Shown here piece by piece: positions 10,130 to 18,549 of a stretch of DNA of 64,000 bases. The translations under genes and the position numbers were made by a program. The DNA is from Sphingomonas jejuensis (GTDB lineage Bacteria > Pseudomonadota > Alphaproteobacteria > Sphingomonadales > Sphingomonadaceae): positions 620,001 to 684,000 of the forward strand of contig NZ_JAATJE010000001.1 of assembly GCF_011927695.1 (NCBI RefSeq), given 5' to 3'. The notes beneath the pieces are model-generated. The model worked only from the letters and a program-made list of their open reading frames with translations, was not told the DNA's origin and searched no databases. Each line of letters starts with the position of its first letter. Within the stretch, counting starts at the first letter, position 1.

Positions 10130-12091
10130 ATGACCGTCGCTCCGACCGATCTCGCCAACGCCGTCCGCGTGCTCAGCATGGACGGGGTGGAGGCGGCGAA
10201 CTCCGGCCATCCCGGCATGCCGATGGGCATGGCCGATGCCGCGACCGTGCTGTGGACCCGCCACCTGAAATTCGACGCCGCCGACCCCTATTGGCCGGAC
10301 CGCGACCGGTTCGTGCTGTCGGCAGGCCATGGGTCGATGCTGATCTACGCCCTGCTTCACCTGAGCGGGTTCGCGCGGCCGACGATCGAGGACGTCCGGT
10401 CGTTCCGGCAGGTTGGCAGCCCCTGCGCCGGGCACCCGGAGAATTTCGAGCTGCCCGGTGTGGAGTGCACCACAGGGCCGCTGGGCCAGGGACTGGCGAT
10501 GGCGGTCGGCATGGCGATCGCCGAGCGGCACCTGATGGCGACGTTCGGCGCGGAACTGGTGGATCACCATACGTGGGTGATCGCCGGCGACGGGTGCCTG
10601 ATGGAGGGCATCAACCACGAAGCGATCGGCCTGGCCGGGCATCTCGGCCTCGGCCGGCTGAACGTGCTTTGGGACGACAACAGGATCACGATCGATGGCG
10701 CGGTGTCGCTGTCGTCGAGCGAGGACATCCCCGCCCGCTACCGCGCCACCGGCTGGCACGTGGTCGAATGCGACGGCCACGACATGGAGGATGTCGATCG
10801 CGCGCTGTCGGAGGCGAAGGCCGATCCGCGGCCCACGCTGATCCGTTGCACAACGGTGATCGGAAAAGGTGCGCCGGGCAAGGAAGGCACCAGTGCGGTG
10901 CATGGCGCGGCGCTGGGTCCGGACATCGTCGCCAAGACCCGCGAGGCGGTGGGCTGGCCGCACGAGGCGTTCGTCATTCCTGAGGCGATCGCGGATTCGT
11001 GGCGCCAGGTCGGTGCGCAGGGTGCCGCTGCACGTGAGGCCTGGCAGGGCCGGCTGTCGGGGCACCCGCTCCAGGCAGAGTTCGAGCGGCGGATGGCTGG
11101 GGACGTGGACCTGCCGGTGGAGGCGGTCTCCGCCGATCTTGCGACCAAGCCGCAGGCGACGCGCAAGTCGTCGGAAGCCGTGCTCGGCGGATTGGCGGCT
11201 GCCTTGCCGGAGATGGTGGGCGGATCGGCCGACCTCACGGGATCGAACAACACCAAGACCAAGGCCATGACGCCGCTGACCCGCGACGATTATGCGGGCC
11301 GGTACATCTATTACGGCATCCGCGAGTTCGGGATGTCGGCCGCGATGAACGGCATGGCCCTGCACGGCGGGATCATCCCGTTCGGCGGCACCTTCCTGGT
11401 CTTTGCCGACTATGCGCGCGCCGCCATCCGGCTGTCCGCGCTCCAGCGTGCGCGCGTGGTCTATGTGATGACGCACGACTCCATCGGGTTGGGCGAGGAT
11501 GGGCCGACGCACCAGCCGATCGAGCACCTGCTGAGCCTTCGCGCGATCCCGAACCTGGACGTTTGGCGCCCGTGCGATGCCGTCGAGACCGCGGAAGCCT
11601 GGGCGCTTTCCGTCGCGCGAAAGGATGGCCCGTCGCTGCTGGCGCTGTCGCGGCAGGATCTGCCGCAGTTCCGCAGCGACGCGGGAGAGATGAAGTCGGC
11701 CAAGGGTGCGTACCGGCTGCGTGCCGCAGCGGCGCCGCGCCGCGTCATCCTGATCGCGACCGGATCGGAAGTCGCGCTTGCGGTGTCGGTCGCGGAGCGG
11801 CTGGAGGCGGACGGCATCGGCGCCGATGTGGTGTCCATGCCGTCGTGGGAGCGGTTCGACGCGCAGCCGCAGGCCTATCGCGACGACATCCTGCCGAACG
11901 TCGATCCGTCCGAGATCATGCGCGTCTCGATCGAGGCGGGCACGACGCTCGGCTGGGAACGCTACACGATGGTGAATGGCCTTCGGTTCGGCATCGACAG
12001 CTTCGGCGCGTCCGGACCGGCTCCGGCGGTTTACGATCATTTCGGCCTCACGGCCGACAACATCGCGGCCAAGGTGAAGGCCGCGCTCTGA
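10130..12091 (+). CDS. tkt: transketolase
   Basis: 653-aa thiamine-diphosphate enzyme of the pentose-phosphate pathway that moves two-carbon units between ketoses and aldoses. Visible landmarks are SGHPGMPMG near residue 24, the TPP motif beginning GDGCLMEG near residue 156, the central THDSIGLGEDGPTHQP with its catalytic His and Glu region, and the C-terminal domain ending AKVKAAL. Length matches the family. It opens the glycolytic cluster, with gap starting 15 bp later. Confidence 0.96.
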   Translation: MTVAPTDLANAVRVLSMDGVEAANSGHPGMPMGMADAATVLWTRHLKFDAADPYWPDRDRFVLSAGHGSMLIYALLHLSGFARPTIEDVRSFRQVGSPCAGHPENFELPGVECTTGPLGQGLAMAVGMAIAERHLMATFGAELVDHHTWVIAGDGCLMEGINHEAIGLAGHLGLGRLNVLWDDNRITIDGAVSLSSSEDIPARYRATGWHVVECDGHDMEDVDRALSEAKADPRPTLIRCTTVIGKGAPGKEGTSAVHGAALGPDIVAKTREAVGWPHEAFVIPEAIADSWRQVGAQGAAAREAWQGRLSGHPLQAEFERRMAGDVDLPVEAVSADLATKPQATRKSSEAVLGGLAAALPEMVGGSADLTGSNNTKTKAMTPLTRDDYAGRYIYYGIREFGMSAAMNGMALHGGIIPFGGTFLVFADYARAAIRLSALQRARVVYVMTHDSIGLGEDGPTHQPIEHLLSLRAIPNLDVWRPCDAVETAEAWALSVARKDGPSLLALSRQDLPQFRSDAGEMKSAKGAYRLRAAAAPRRVILIATGSEVALAVSVAERLEADGIGADVVSMPSWERFDAQPQAYRDDILPNVDPSEIMRVSIEAGTTLGWERYTMVNGLRFGIDSFGASGPAPAVYDHFGLTADNIAAKVKAAL

Positions 12092-12106
12092 GGAAGGATT
12101 GATGTC

Positions 12107-13117
12107 ATGGCAGTGAAGGTCGCGATCAACGGGTTTGGACGCATCGGCCGTTTGGTGGCGCGTGCCCTGCTCGAGAAGGGCGAGGGCGAGCTGGAGCTGG
12201 TCGCGATCAACGACCTGGCCGACGCCAAGTCGAACGCCTGGCTGTTCAGCCGCGACAGCGTGCATGGCAAATATCCGGGCGCGGTGTCGGCGGAAGGCGA
12301 CGACCTGGTGGTCGACGGCAAGCGCATCCGCGTGACCAAGGAGCGTGACCCCGCCAACCTGCCGCATGGCAAAATGGGCATCGACCTGGTGCTGGAGTGC
12401 ACCGGCTTCTTCACCGACAAGGAAAGCGCATCCAGGCACATCCAGGCCGGCGCCAAGAAGGTGCTGGTGTCGGCACCCGCGAAGGGCGCCGACCTGACGG
12501 TGGTGTACGGCGTGAACCACGACAAGCTGACCGCCGACCATGTGATCGTATCCAACGCATCGTGCACCACCAACTGCCTGGCGCCGGTGGCCAAGGTGCT
12601 GAACGATGCGATCGGCATCGAGCGCGGGCTGATGACCACGATCCATGCCTACACCAACGACCAGAAGATCCTGGATCAGATCCACCCGGACCTGCGCCGT
12701 GCGCGCGCGGCGGCGATGTCCATGATCCCGACCACCACCGGCGCCGCGCGCGCGGTGGGCGAAGTGCTGCCCGAGCTGAAGGGCAAGCTCGACGGGTCGG
12801 CGGTGCGCGTGCCGGTGCCGGACGGCAGCCTGGTGGACCTGACCTTCACGCCCAAGCGCGACACGACGCGGGACGAGGTGAACCAGATCCTGAAGGCTGC
12901 GTCGGAAGAGGGTCCGCTGAAGGGCGTGCTGGTCTATTCGGACGAGCCGCTCGTCTCGATCGACATCGTCCACACGCCGGCATCGTCGACGGTCGACAGC
13001 CTGGAGACCGCCGTCCTGGACGGCAAGCTGGTGCGGGTCGTCAGCTGGTACGACAATGAGTGGGGCTTCTCCAACCGGATGGTCGACACCGCGACCGCCA
13101 TGGCCAAGCTGATCTGA
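12107..13117 (+). CDS. gap: glyceraldehyde-3-phosphate dehydrogenase, type I
   Basis: 336-aa NAD-dependent enzyme that makes 1,3-bisphosphoglycerate. [14 protein letters not shown] is the N-terminal Rossmann motif and [12 protein letters not shown] holds the catalytic Cys. The C-terminal [13 protein letters not shown] is also intact. It lies between tkt and pgk, with a MOSC gene inserted before pgk. Its TGA overlaps the MOSC ATG by one base (TGATG). Confidence 0.97.
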   Translation: MAVKVAINGFGRIGRLVARALLEKGEGELELVAINDLADAKSNAWLFSRDSVHGKYPGAVSAEGDDLVVDGKRIRVTKERDPANLPHGKMGIDLVLECTGFFTDKESASRHIQAGAKKVLVSAPAKGADLTVVYGVNHDKLTADHVIVSNASCTTNCLAPVAKVLNDAIGIERGLMTTIHAYTNDQKILDQIHPDLRRARAAAMSMIPTTTGAARAVGEVLPELKGKLDGSAVRVPVPDGSLVDLTFTPKRDTTRDEVNQILKAASEEGPLKGVLVYSDEPLVSIDIVHTPASSTVDSLETAVLDGKLVRVVSWYDNEWGFSNRMVDTATAMAKLI

Positions 13118-13650
13118 TGAACGCGCCGCACCCCCCGCTGTCGGTCAGTGACGGTGCGCCCTCGGCGGCCGGCGACGGGGGGAGCGCGACCGGCGTCCTG
13201 CTGGGCATCGCCCGGCATGGGCGGCCGCGCGGGCCGATCGAGCTGCTGGACCGGGCAAGCGTGTCCGTCGAGGCGGGCATCGCCGGTGACTATCGCGGTG
13301 CGGTCAAACCGGGCGGGCGCGGGCGGCGGCAGCTGACGCTGATGGAAGCGGATGACTGGCTCGCTGCGGTGAAGCAGGTCGGGGTGACGATCGAGTGGCA
13401 GGAGCGCCGCGTGAACCTTCTGGTCGGCGCGCTGAACCTGCCGCAGCGCGCGGGTGCGCGGTTGCGGATCGGCGAGGCGGTGCAGGTGGAGATCACCGGG
13501 GAATGCGACCCGTGCCGGCGGATGGACGAGATTGCGCCGGGGTTGAGGGCCGCGTTGACACCTGATTGGCGTGGCGGGGTGTTGAGCCGGGTGCTGGCGG
13601 GTGGCGAGATCCGGGTCGGAGATCGCATCATCGTCGAGGAGTTGTCATGA
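13117..13650 (+). CDS. MOSC domain protein
   Basis: 177-aa protein with the MOSC sulfur-carrier domain found in molybdenum-cofactor sulfurases and YiiM-like detoxifying reductases. The [16 protein letters not shown] and [13 protein letters not shown] segments and the Cys-bearing [11 protein letters not shown] near residue 130 are typical. It lacks an obvious N-terminal aminotransferase or C-terminal ferredoxin domain, so it is a stand-alone MOSC protein. It is coupled on both sides: TGATG with gap and ATGA with pgk. Why it sits inside a glycolytic operon is unclear. Confidence 0.85.
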   Translation: MNAPHPPLSVSDGAPSAAGDGGSATGVLLGIARHGRPRGPIELLDRASVSVEAGIAGDYRGAVKPGGRGRRQLTLMEADDWLAAVKQVGVTIEWQERRVNLLVGALNLPQRAGARLRIGEAVQVEITGECDPCRRMDEIAPGLRAALTPDWRGGVLSRVLAGGEIRVGDRIIVEELS

Positions 13651-14831
13651 AGTCGTTCAAAACACTGGATGATATCGGCGATGTGCGCGGAAAGCGCGTG
13701 TTGGTGCGCGAGGACCTGAACGTACCGATGGATGGTGCGAAGGTGACGGATGCGACGCGTCTGGAAGCAGCCGTGCCCACGATCGCGGAGCTGTCGGACG
13801 CCGGCGCGATCGTCCTGGTGCTGGCGCATCTGGGCCGGCCGAAGACGCCGACGCCCGAATTTTCGACCGCGCAGCTGACGCGGCCGTTCACCGAGGTGCT
13901 GGGCCGCGACGTCCAGTATGTCGACTGGGAGGTTGCCCCGGAGGCGGTGGCGTCGCTCAACCCCGGGGACATCGCCCTGCTGGAGAACACCCGCTTCTTC
14001 GGCGGCGAGGAGAAGAACGACCCGGCCGTGATCGAGCGCTTCGCGGCGCTGGGTGACATCTATGTCAACGACGCCTTTTCGGCGGCGCACCGGGCGCATG
14101 CGTCCACCGAGGGGCTGGCGCGGCGGCTGCCGGCCTACGCCGGGCGGCAGATGGAGCGCGAGCTCGACGCGCTGGAAAAGGCGCTCGGCAATCCGGAGCA
14201 TCCGGTGGCGGCGGTGGTCGGCGGCGCGAAGGTGTCGACGAAGCTCGATGTGCTGCGGCAGATGGTCGCCAAGGTCGACCACCTGATCATCGGCGGCGGC
14301 ATGGCCAACACCTTCCTGGCGGCGCGCGGCGTGGATGTCGGCAAGTCGCTGTGCGAGCATGACCTGACCGGCACGGCCGAGGAGATCCTGGACGCCGCCG
14401 ACCGGGCCAACTGCACGGTGCACCTGCCTTATGACGTGGTGGTGGCGACCGAGTTCCGCGCCGACCCGCCGACGCGGACGGTCAATGTGCACGAAGTCGC
14501 CCCGGACGAGATGATCCTGGACATCGGACCGGCCGCGACCGAGGCGCTGGGCGACGTGCTGAAGAACTGCCGCACGCTGGTGTGGAACGGCCCACTTGGC
14601 GCATTCGAGACGACGCCGTTCGACCGGGCGACGGTTTCGCTTGCGAAGATGGCGGCCGCGCTGACCCGCGACGGATCGCTGGTGTCGGTGGCAGGCGGCG
14701 GCGACACCGTCGCGGCGCTGAACCAGGCCGGTGTCGCGGGTGAGATGAGCTTCGTGTCGACGGCGGGCGGTGCGTTCCTGGAGTGGATGGAAGGCAAGGA
14801 GCTTCCCGGCGTGAAGGCGCTGGCACGGTGA
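13647..14831 (+). CDS. pgk: phosphoglycerate kinase
   Basis: 394-aa glycolytic kinase that transfers phosphate from 1,3-bisphosphoglycerate to [21 protein letters not shown] is the N-terminal substrate-binding signature. LAHLGRPK, the [12 protein letters not shown] segment, WNGPLGAFE and the C-terminal GGGDTVAAL nucleotide loop are all present. The ATG at 13647 overlaps the stop of the MOSC gene and has GAGGAG just upstream. Confidence 0.97.
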   Translation: MKSFKTLDDIGDVRGKRVLVREDLNVPMDGAKVTDATRLEAAVPTIAELSDAGAIVLVLAHLGRPKTPTPEFSTAQLTRPFTEVLGRDVQYVDWEVAPEAVASLNPGDIALLENTRFFGGEEKNDPAVIERFAALGDIYVNDAFSAAHRAHASTEGLARRLPAYAGRQMERELDALEKALGNPEHPVAAVVGGAKVSTKLDVLRQMVAKVDHLIIGGGMANTFLAARGVDVGKSLCEHDLTGTAEEILDAADRANCTVHLPYDVVVATEFRADPPTRTVNVHEVAPDEMILDIGPAATEALGDVLKNCRTLVWNGPLGAFETTPFDRATVSLAKMAAALTRDGSLVSVAGGGDTVAALNQAGVAGEMSFVSTAGGAFLEWMEGKELPGVKALAR

Positions 14832-15322
14832 GGCGCACGCGCGCGATCCTGGCGGCGGCGCTGATCGCGCTGGTGCCCGCCGGGGCATCCGCGCGCGTCG
14901 TCGAGGCGACCTGGACGGACGCCGCCAAGCGCGTGTTCGTGCAGCGCAACGCCAAGGGGCAAAGCTTTCAGTTGCCCGAGGTGCGTGCCTTCGATGCGGA
15001 AGGACGCCCGATCCTGCGGCTGATGCCCGCCGGCACCAGCACGGTGGGGCAGCTGCGCCAGGCGGCAGCCGGTGGCCGGGTGATCGCCGGTGCGACCCTG
15101 GACGACGTGCTGTCCGCGTTCGAGCTGCGCGACGGCGGCGGGCCGGTGCGGCCTGCGGTCGGGACGCCGTCGCTGGTGGTGGTGGATTTCTGGGCGGAAT
15201 GGTGCGTCCCCTGCAAGGCGGTGTCGCACGACCTGGATCGCTGGCTGGCGACGCAGCCGGAAGGCAGCGTGACGCTGATCCGGGCGGAAACGGACTTCAT
15301 GGCCGCGGCGCGCGGACAATGA
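14828..15322 (+). CDS. secreted thioredoxin-like protein with short C-terminus
   Basis: 164-aa protein with a GTG start overlapping the pgk stop (GTGA). An N-terminal signal peptide ([21 protein letters not shown]) points to export. Residues about 25-110 match no domain I know. [16 protein letters not shown] near residue 118 is a thioredoxin strand and WCxxC active site. Only about 40 residues follow the CxxC, so the cis-Pro loop and last strands of a normal thioredoxin fold are missing. No frameshifted continuation is obvious in the next 100 bases. It could be a redox factor of reduced size or a decayed gene. Confidence 0.75.
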   Translation: MRRTRAILAAALIALVPAGASARVVEATWTDAAKRVFVQRNAKGQSFQLPEVRAFDAEGRPILRLMPAGTSTVGQLRQAAAGGRVIAGATLDDVLSAFELRDGGGPVRPAVGTPSLVVVDFWAEWCVPCKAVSHDLDRWLATQPEGSVTLIRAETDFMAAARGQ

Positions 15323-15439
15323 GGCTGGCGGCCACCCCATGCCGCGGCCCAACCGAATGGGGGCGCGCCCGATCGACAGCGGCGGCGCGCCGGCCCGAAC
15401 GCCAATTCGAACGATCAACGATGACCTTGAGGGGATAGC

Positions 15440-16354
15440 ATGACCATGACGCCGATCGTTCGCCAGATCCTGGCGAATTACGAATCCGACAATCCCGGCG
15501 TAAAGGCCAACCTGGCGCGCATCCTGATGCAGGGACGCCTGGGCGGCACGGGCAAGCTGATCATCCTGCCCGTCGATCAGGGCTTCGAGCATGGCCCGGC
15601 GCGCAGCTTTGCCATCAACGAGCCGGCGTACGACCCGCATTATCATTTTCAGATCGCCATCGATGCCGGCCTGTCCGCCTATGCGGCGCCGCTGGGCATG
15701 ATCGAGGCAGGGGCGGACACCTTCGCCGGCCAGATCCCGACCATCCTGAAGGTCAACAGCTCCAACAGCTGGTCGTCGTCGATCAACCAGGCGGTGACCG
15801 GCACGGTCGAGGACGCGCTGCGGCTCGGCTGCTCGGCGATCGGCTTCACCATCTATCCGGGTGCGGACGACGTGTTCGAGATGATGGAGGAGATCCGCGA
15901 GATGTCCGCCGAAGCCAAGGCCGCGGGCATCGCCACCGTGATCTGGTCCTATCCGCGCGGAGGGCAGCTGTCGAAGGAAGGCGAGCTGGCGCTGGATGTC
16001 GGCGCCTATGCCGCGCACATGGCCGCGCTGCTGGGCGCGCACATCATCAAGGTGAAGCTGCCGACCGACCATATCGAGCAGAAGGACGCCAAGAAGGCCT
16101 ATGAGGGGCTGGATGCCTCCACCCAGGCCAAGCGCGTCGCCCATGTCGTGAAGAGCTGCTTCAACGGCCGCCGGATCGTCGTGTTCTCGGGCGGCGCCGC
16201 CAAGGGCGCCGATGCGGTGTACCAGGATGCGCGCGACATCCGCGACGGCGGCGGCAACGGATCGATCATCGGTCGCAACACATTCCAGCGCCCGCGCGAG
16301 GACGCGATCGCGATGCTCGACCGCCTCGTGGCGATCTACCAGGGCGCGGAGTGA
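15440..16354 (+). CDS. fba: class I fructose-bisphosphate aldolase (DhnA family)
   Basis: 304-aa Schiff-base aldolase of the archaeal/bacterial DhnA type. It cleaves fructose-1,6-bisphosphate to the two triose phosphates, or runs in the gluconeogenic direction. LIILPVDQGFEHGPARS is the N-terminal phosphate/substrate region, HIIKVKLPTD near residue 204 holds the candidate Schiff-base Lys, and RIVVFSGGAAKG near 247 is the phosphate loop. It follows pgk after 118 bp containing no gene. A strong hairpin begins five bases after its stop. Confidence 0.93.
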   Translation: MTMTPIVRQILANYESDNPGVKANLARILMQGRLGGTGKLIILPVDQGFEHGPARSFAINEPAYDPHYHFQIAIDAGLSAYAAPLGMIEAGADTFAGQIPTILKVNSSNSWSSSINQAVTGTVEDALRLGCSAIGFTIYPGADDVFEMMEEIREMSAEAKAAGIATVIWSYPRGGQLSKEGELALDVGAYAAHMAALLGAHIIKVKLPTDHIEQKDAKKAYEGLDASTQAKRVAHVVKSCFNGRRIVVFSGGAAKGADAVYQDARDIRDGGGNGSIIGRNTFQRPREDAIAMLDRLVAIYQGAE

Positions 16355-16866
16355 GCGATGCCGTCCTCCCGTTGCGGGAGGACGGCACCCTGCTGGTGCA
16401 TTCCAGCCGGCGCGCGGTGGCACCGATGCTGGCGGTGCTGGCATCGCTGTCCGCCATCGAGCTGATCGTGGTTCATGTGCTGGTCGCCTTCTGGTGGCCG
16501 GCACTGGCCGTCACGCTGTCGCTGATTTCCCTGGCAGGGCTGGTCTGGCTCCTGCTGCTGTTGCGGTCGTTCAGCACCCATCCGAGCGTGACAGGCGAAG
16601 GCGAGGTGGTGCTGCGCTGCGGGCGCGCAAAGGAAGTGCGTGTGCCTGCCGAGCGGATTGCCGGCGTCCGCACGGAGGGCCTGACCAGTGCCGTCGTCGA
16701 CGCGCGCGGCGTCCTCAACCTGGCGCTGCTGGCGTTCCCCAATGCGATCGTCGACATTGCCCCGCCGCTGCGCGTTGGTCGCCGGCAGGTGCATGCGGTG
16801 GCGCACCGCTTCGACGATCTGCCAGCTTTCGTGGCGGCGGTGCAGGCGGTATGCGCACGCGGATGA
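16351..16866 (+). CDS. unknown membrane protein
   Basis: 171-aa protein, unrecognised. Two hydrophobic segments, at about residues 26-46 and 50-70, are followed by a cytoplasmic part with beta-rich stretches (GEGEVVLRCGRAKEVRVPAERIAG split over several strands), a layout like membrane proteins carrying a PH-like domain. The GTG start overlaps the fba stop (GTGA) and the stop overlaps thiE. A perfect hairpin covers codons 4-12, so translation may begin lower down, for instance at the GTG encoding Val16. Confidence 0.65.
   Translation: MSDAVLPLREDGTLLVHSSRRAVAPMLAVLASLSAIELIVVHVLVAFWWPALAVTLSLISLAGLVWLLLLLRSFSTHPSVTGEGEVVLRCGRAKEVRVPAERIAGVRTEGLTSAVVDARGVLNLALLAFPNAIVDIAPPLRVGRRQVHAVAHRFDDLPAFVAAVQAVCARG
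16360..16386. other. perfect 11-bp hairpin just after fba
   Basis: GCCGTCCTCCC and GGGAGGACGGC form an 11-bp perfect inverted repeat with a five-base loop (GTTGC). It lies just after the fba stop and inside the first codons of the next gene. No T run follows, so termination would be incomplete. An effect on message stability or on translation of the downstream gene is equally possible. Confidence 0.6.
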
Positions 16867-17558
16867 CCGATCTGCCTATCGACGACGATCCGCTGGGACC
16901 GCTGGACCCCGACTTCGCCAACCGTTTCGAGCGGGACCCGCGCCGGCCGGCGTGCCAACTCTATCTGATCTCTCCCCTGGAGGTTGGCGGAGGCTTTCCC
17001 GACCGGCTGCGCAGGGCGTTGGACGCCGGCGCGGTGGCCGCATTCCAGCTGCGGCTGAAGGACATCGACCAGCACGAGGCCGCACGGCTCGCCGAGCCGC
17101 TGCAGCGCATCTGCGCCGATGCGGGCACCGCCTTCATCGTCAACGACAGCGTGGCGCTGGCCAAGCGGATTGGCGCCGACGGGGTGCATCTGGGCCAGGA
17201 CGACGGCGACCCGCGCGAGGCGCGCGAGCGGCTGGGCAAGGATGTGCAGATCGGCGTGACCTGCCACGACAGCCGTCACCTGGCGATGGAGGCGGGCGAG
17301 GCGGGCGCCGACTATGTGGCGTTCGGCAGCTTCTACCCGACGACGACCAAGGCGGTCCAGCACCGGCCGGAGCCGACCGTCCTGGGATGGTGGACGACCC
17401 TGTTCGAGCTGCCCTGCGTCGCGATCGGCGGGATCACGCCGCAGAATGCCCCGCCGCTGATCGAGGCGGGCGCCGACTTCATCGCCGTCTGCTCCGCCGT
17501 GTGGGGCGAGGACGAGGTGGCCGCCGTGCGCGCGTTCGACGCGGTTCTGCGCGGCTGA
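16863..17558 (+). CDS. thiE: thiamine-phosphate synthase
   Basis: 231-aa TIM-barrel enzyme that joins HMP-pyrophosphate and thiazole phosphate into thiamine phosphate. FQLRLKDID near the N-terminus corresponds to the family's QLR-K phosphate site. VNDSVALAKRIGADGVHLGQDD, GVTCHDS, GADYVAFGSFYPTTTK and CVAIGGITPQN are classical. It ends the carbon cluster, as is usual in sphingomonads. The ATG at 16863 overlaps the upstream stop (ATGA), and 16851 is an in-frame alternative. No THI-box riboswitch was seen, so expression probably follows the operon. Confidence 0.93.
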   Translation: MTDLPIDDDPLGPLDPDFANRFERDPRRPACQLYLISPLEVGGGFPDRLRRALDAGAVAAFQLRLKDIDQHEAARLAEPLQRICADAGTAFIVNDSVALAKRIGADGVHLGQDDGDPREARERLGKDVQIGVTCHDSRHLAMEAGEAGADYVAFGSFYPTTTKAVQHRPEPTVLGWWTTLFELPCVAIGGITPQNAPPLIEAGADFIAVCSAVWGEDEVAAVRAFDAVLRG

Positions 17559-17578
17559 ACGCCGCGCCCCGTCGGAGA

Positions 17579-17746
17579 TCAATTGCGCAGGAGCGGCAGG
17601 GGCGGCGATCGCCCCTCGCGGCGGCGCTGGCCGGCGATGCGCGCCTGATCAGCCAGCCAGTCCAGCATCTGTTCGCGCGCAAGCGAGCATGGCTCGTCCC
17701 GCGAGATCCCGGTGTCCTTGTTCGTCCCCATCCTGGCCTGATCCAT
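17579..17746 (-). CDS. small hypothetical protein, 55 aa
   Basis: Short frame encoding 55 aa with hydrophilic, helical character: EPCSLAREQMLDWLADQARIAG is flanked by basic ends. About 85 percent of codons end in G or C, in line with real genes here, and GAGG lies nine bases before the ATG. A stop codon immediately precedes the start in frame. I recognise no family. It lies convergent to thiE and downstream of the YcbK-like gene. Confidence 0.45.
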   Translation of the reverse strand: MDQARMGTNKDTGISRDEPCSLAREQMLDWLADQARIAGQRRREGRSPPLPLLRN

Positions 17747-17798
17747 CGATCATCCTCGCATCCATGGTGGAGCCGCGATGTTAAGATCAGGCGAAGGG

Positions 17799-17849
17799 CG
17801 CGCGCACCCACATGCTTAAGGTTCGACGCGGTTGGGCCGGGTGCGCGCG
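17799..17849. repeat. perfect 11-bp inverted repeat
   Basis: CGCGCGCACCC at 17799-17809 is matched by its exact complement at 17839-17849, with a 29-base spacer containing CTTAAG. It sits between the YcbK-like gene and the small gene on the minus strand. An A run follows the right arm on the plus strand, so it is not a standard terminator for either direction. Its role is unknown. Confidence 0.5.
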
Positions 17850-17859
17850 AAAAAGAGGC

Positions 17860-18549
17860 CTACCAGCGGCGGACGCGGCCGGTGTCGACATGGACGAAGC
17901 CGTCGGCCGGATAGTAGCCGACCCCGCCGCGCCCCAGGCCCAGCGCTGCGTCGCGCAGCCGCTCCGTCGACACGCCGTCCACCGCGATGTCGGCGGCCTT
18001 GCCCAGCATGTGCTGGCTGCGGGTCGCGACGCCGGTGTGCGCACCGCCACGCGCGCGGAGCGCCGCGTTGGTGCCGGGCGAGCGATAGCCGGAGATGAGA
18101 TTGAACCCGCGCGTCGGCGCAAGGTCGAGCTCGTCATGCAGGTCTGACAGCAGGCGGATCAGGCCCCGGTCCATCTCCATCATCTCGCCCGTGCGCCAGT
18201 CGCGCATGGCATGGTCGATCTCCGCCAGCCCTTCCGGATGGAGGGCGCCGCCGCGCAGCCAGCAGGCATCGCACCGCTCGTCATTGTGGAGGTTGCGAAG
18301 CGCGAGGCGGCGTTCCGGCAGCAGCGGCGGCGAGACGCGCGGCTGCGGACGGGGAAGGGGAGACGGGCTCGACACCAGGGCCGTCGCGGTCGGCGCGGCC
18401 ACCACCATCGACCCGACCGTCGCGAGGCCGAGGCGGATCAGCGAACGTCTGTCGAAGGTGGAGATCGGATCGCTCCCGGAAAGAATGAGGGACCTCGTTC
18501 GTTTCGCGAGGACGAGTGAGTAGATAGCGGAGTGGTTGCATGCGTTCAC
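17860..18549 (-). CDS. YcbK/DUF882-type M15 peptidase-like protein with Tat-like signal
   Basis: Murein-associated protein of the YcbK (DUF882, peptidase M15_3) family, probably periplasmic. FNLISGYRSPGTNAALR, THTGVATRSQHMLGKAADI-like residues (HTGVATRSQHMLGKAADIAV) and FVHVDTGRVRRW carry the zinc-site His and Asp of the family. STFDRRSLIRLGLATVGS resembles a twin-arginine signal. The only canonical start is GTG at 18549, which overlaps the divergent gene and has no ribosome site. An ATC at 18465, seven bases after GGGAG, would give an N-terminus typical of the family. The start is therefore uncertain. Confidence 0.8.
   Translation of the reverse strand: MNACNHSAIYSLVLAKRTRSLILSGSDPISTFDRRSLIRLGLATVGSMVVAAPTATALVSSPSPLPRPQPRVSPPLLPERRLALRNLHNDERCDACWLRGGALHPEGLAEIDHAMRDWRTGEMMEMDRGLIRLLSDLHDELDLAPTRGFNLISGYRSPGTNAALRARGGAHTGVATRSQHMLGKAADIAVDGVSTERLRDAALGLGRGGVGYYPADGFVHVDTGRVRRW

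Noticed and set aside
9782-12973. Minus-strand open frame of more than 1000 codons over tkt and gap
   Set aside because: Shadow of well-supported transketolase and GAPDH genes; its sequence is Arg/His/Gln-rich and has no domain. Only the last 77 codons, outside tkt, are kept as a small gene.
16351-16870. Search for a TPP riboswitch serving thiE
   Set aside because: No CTGAGA-type thi-box was seen before thiE or before fba. thiE overlaps the upstream gene and is likely driven with it.
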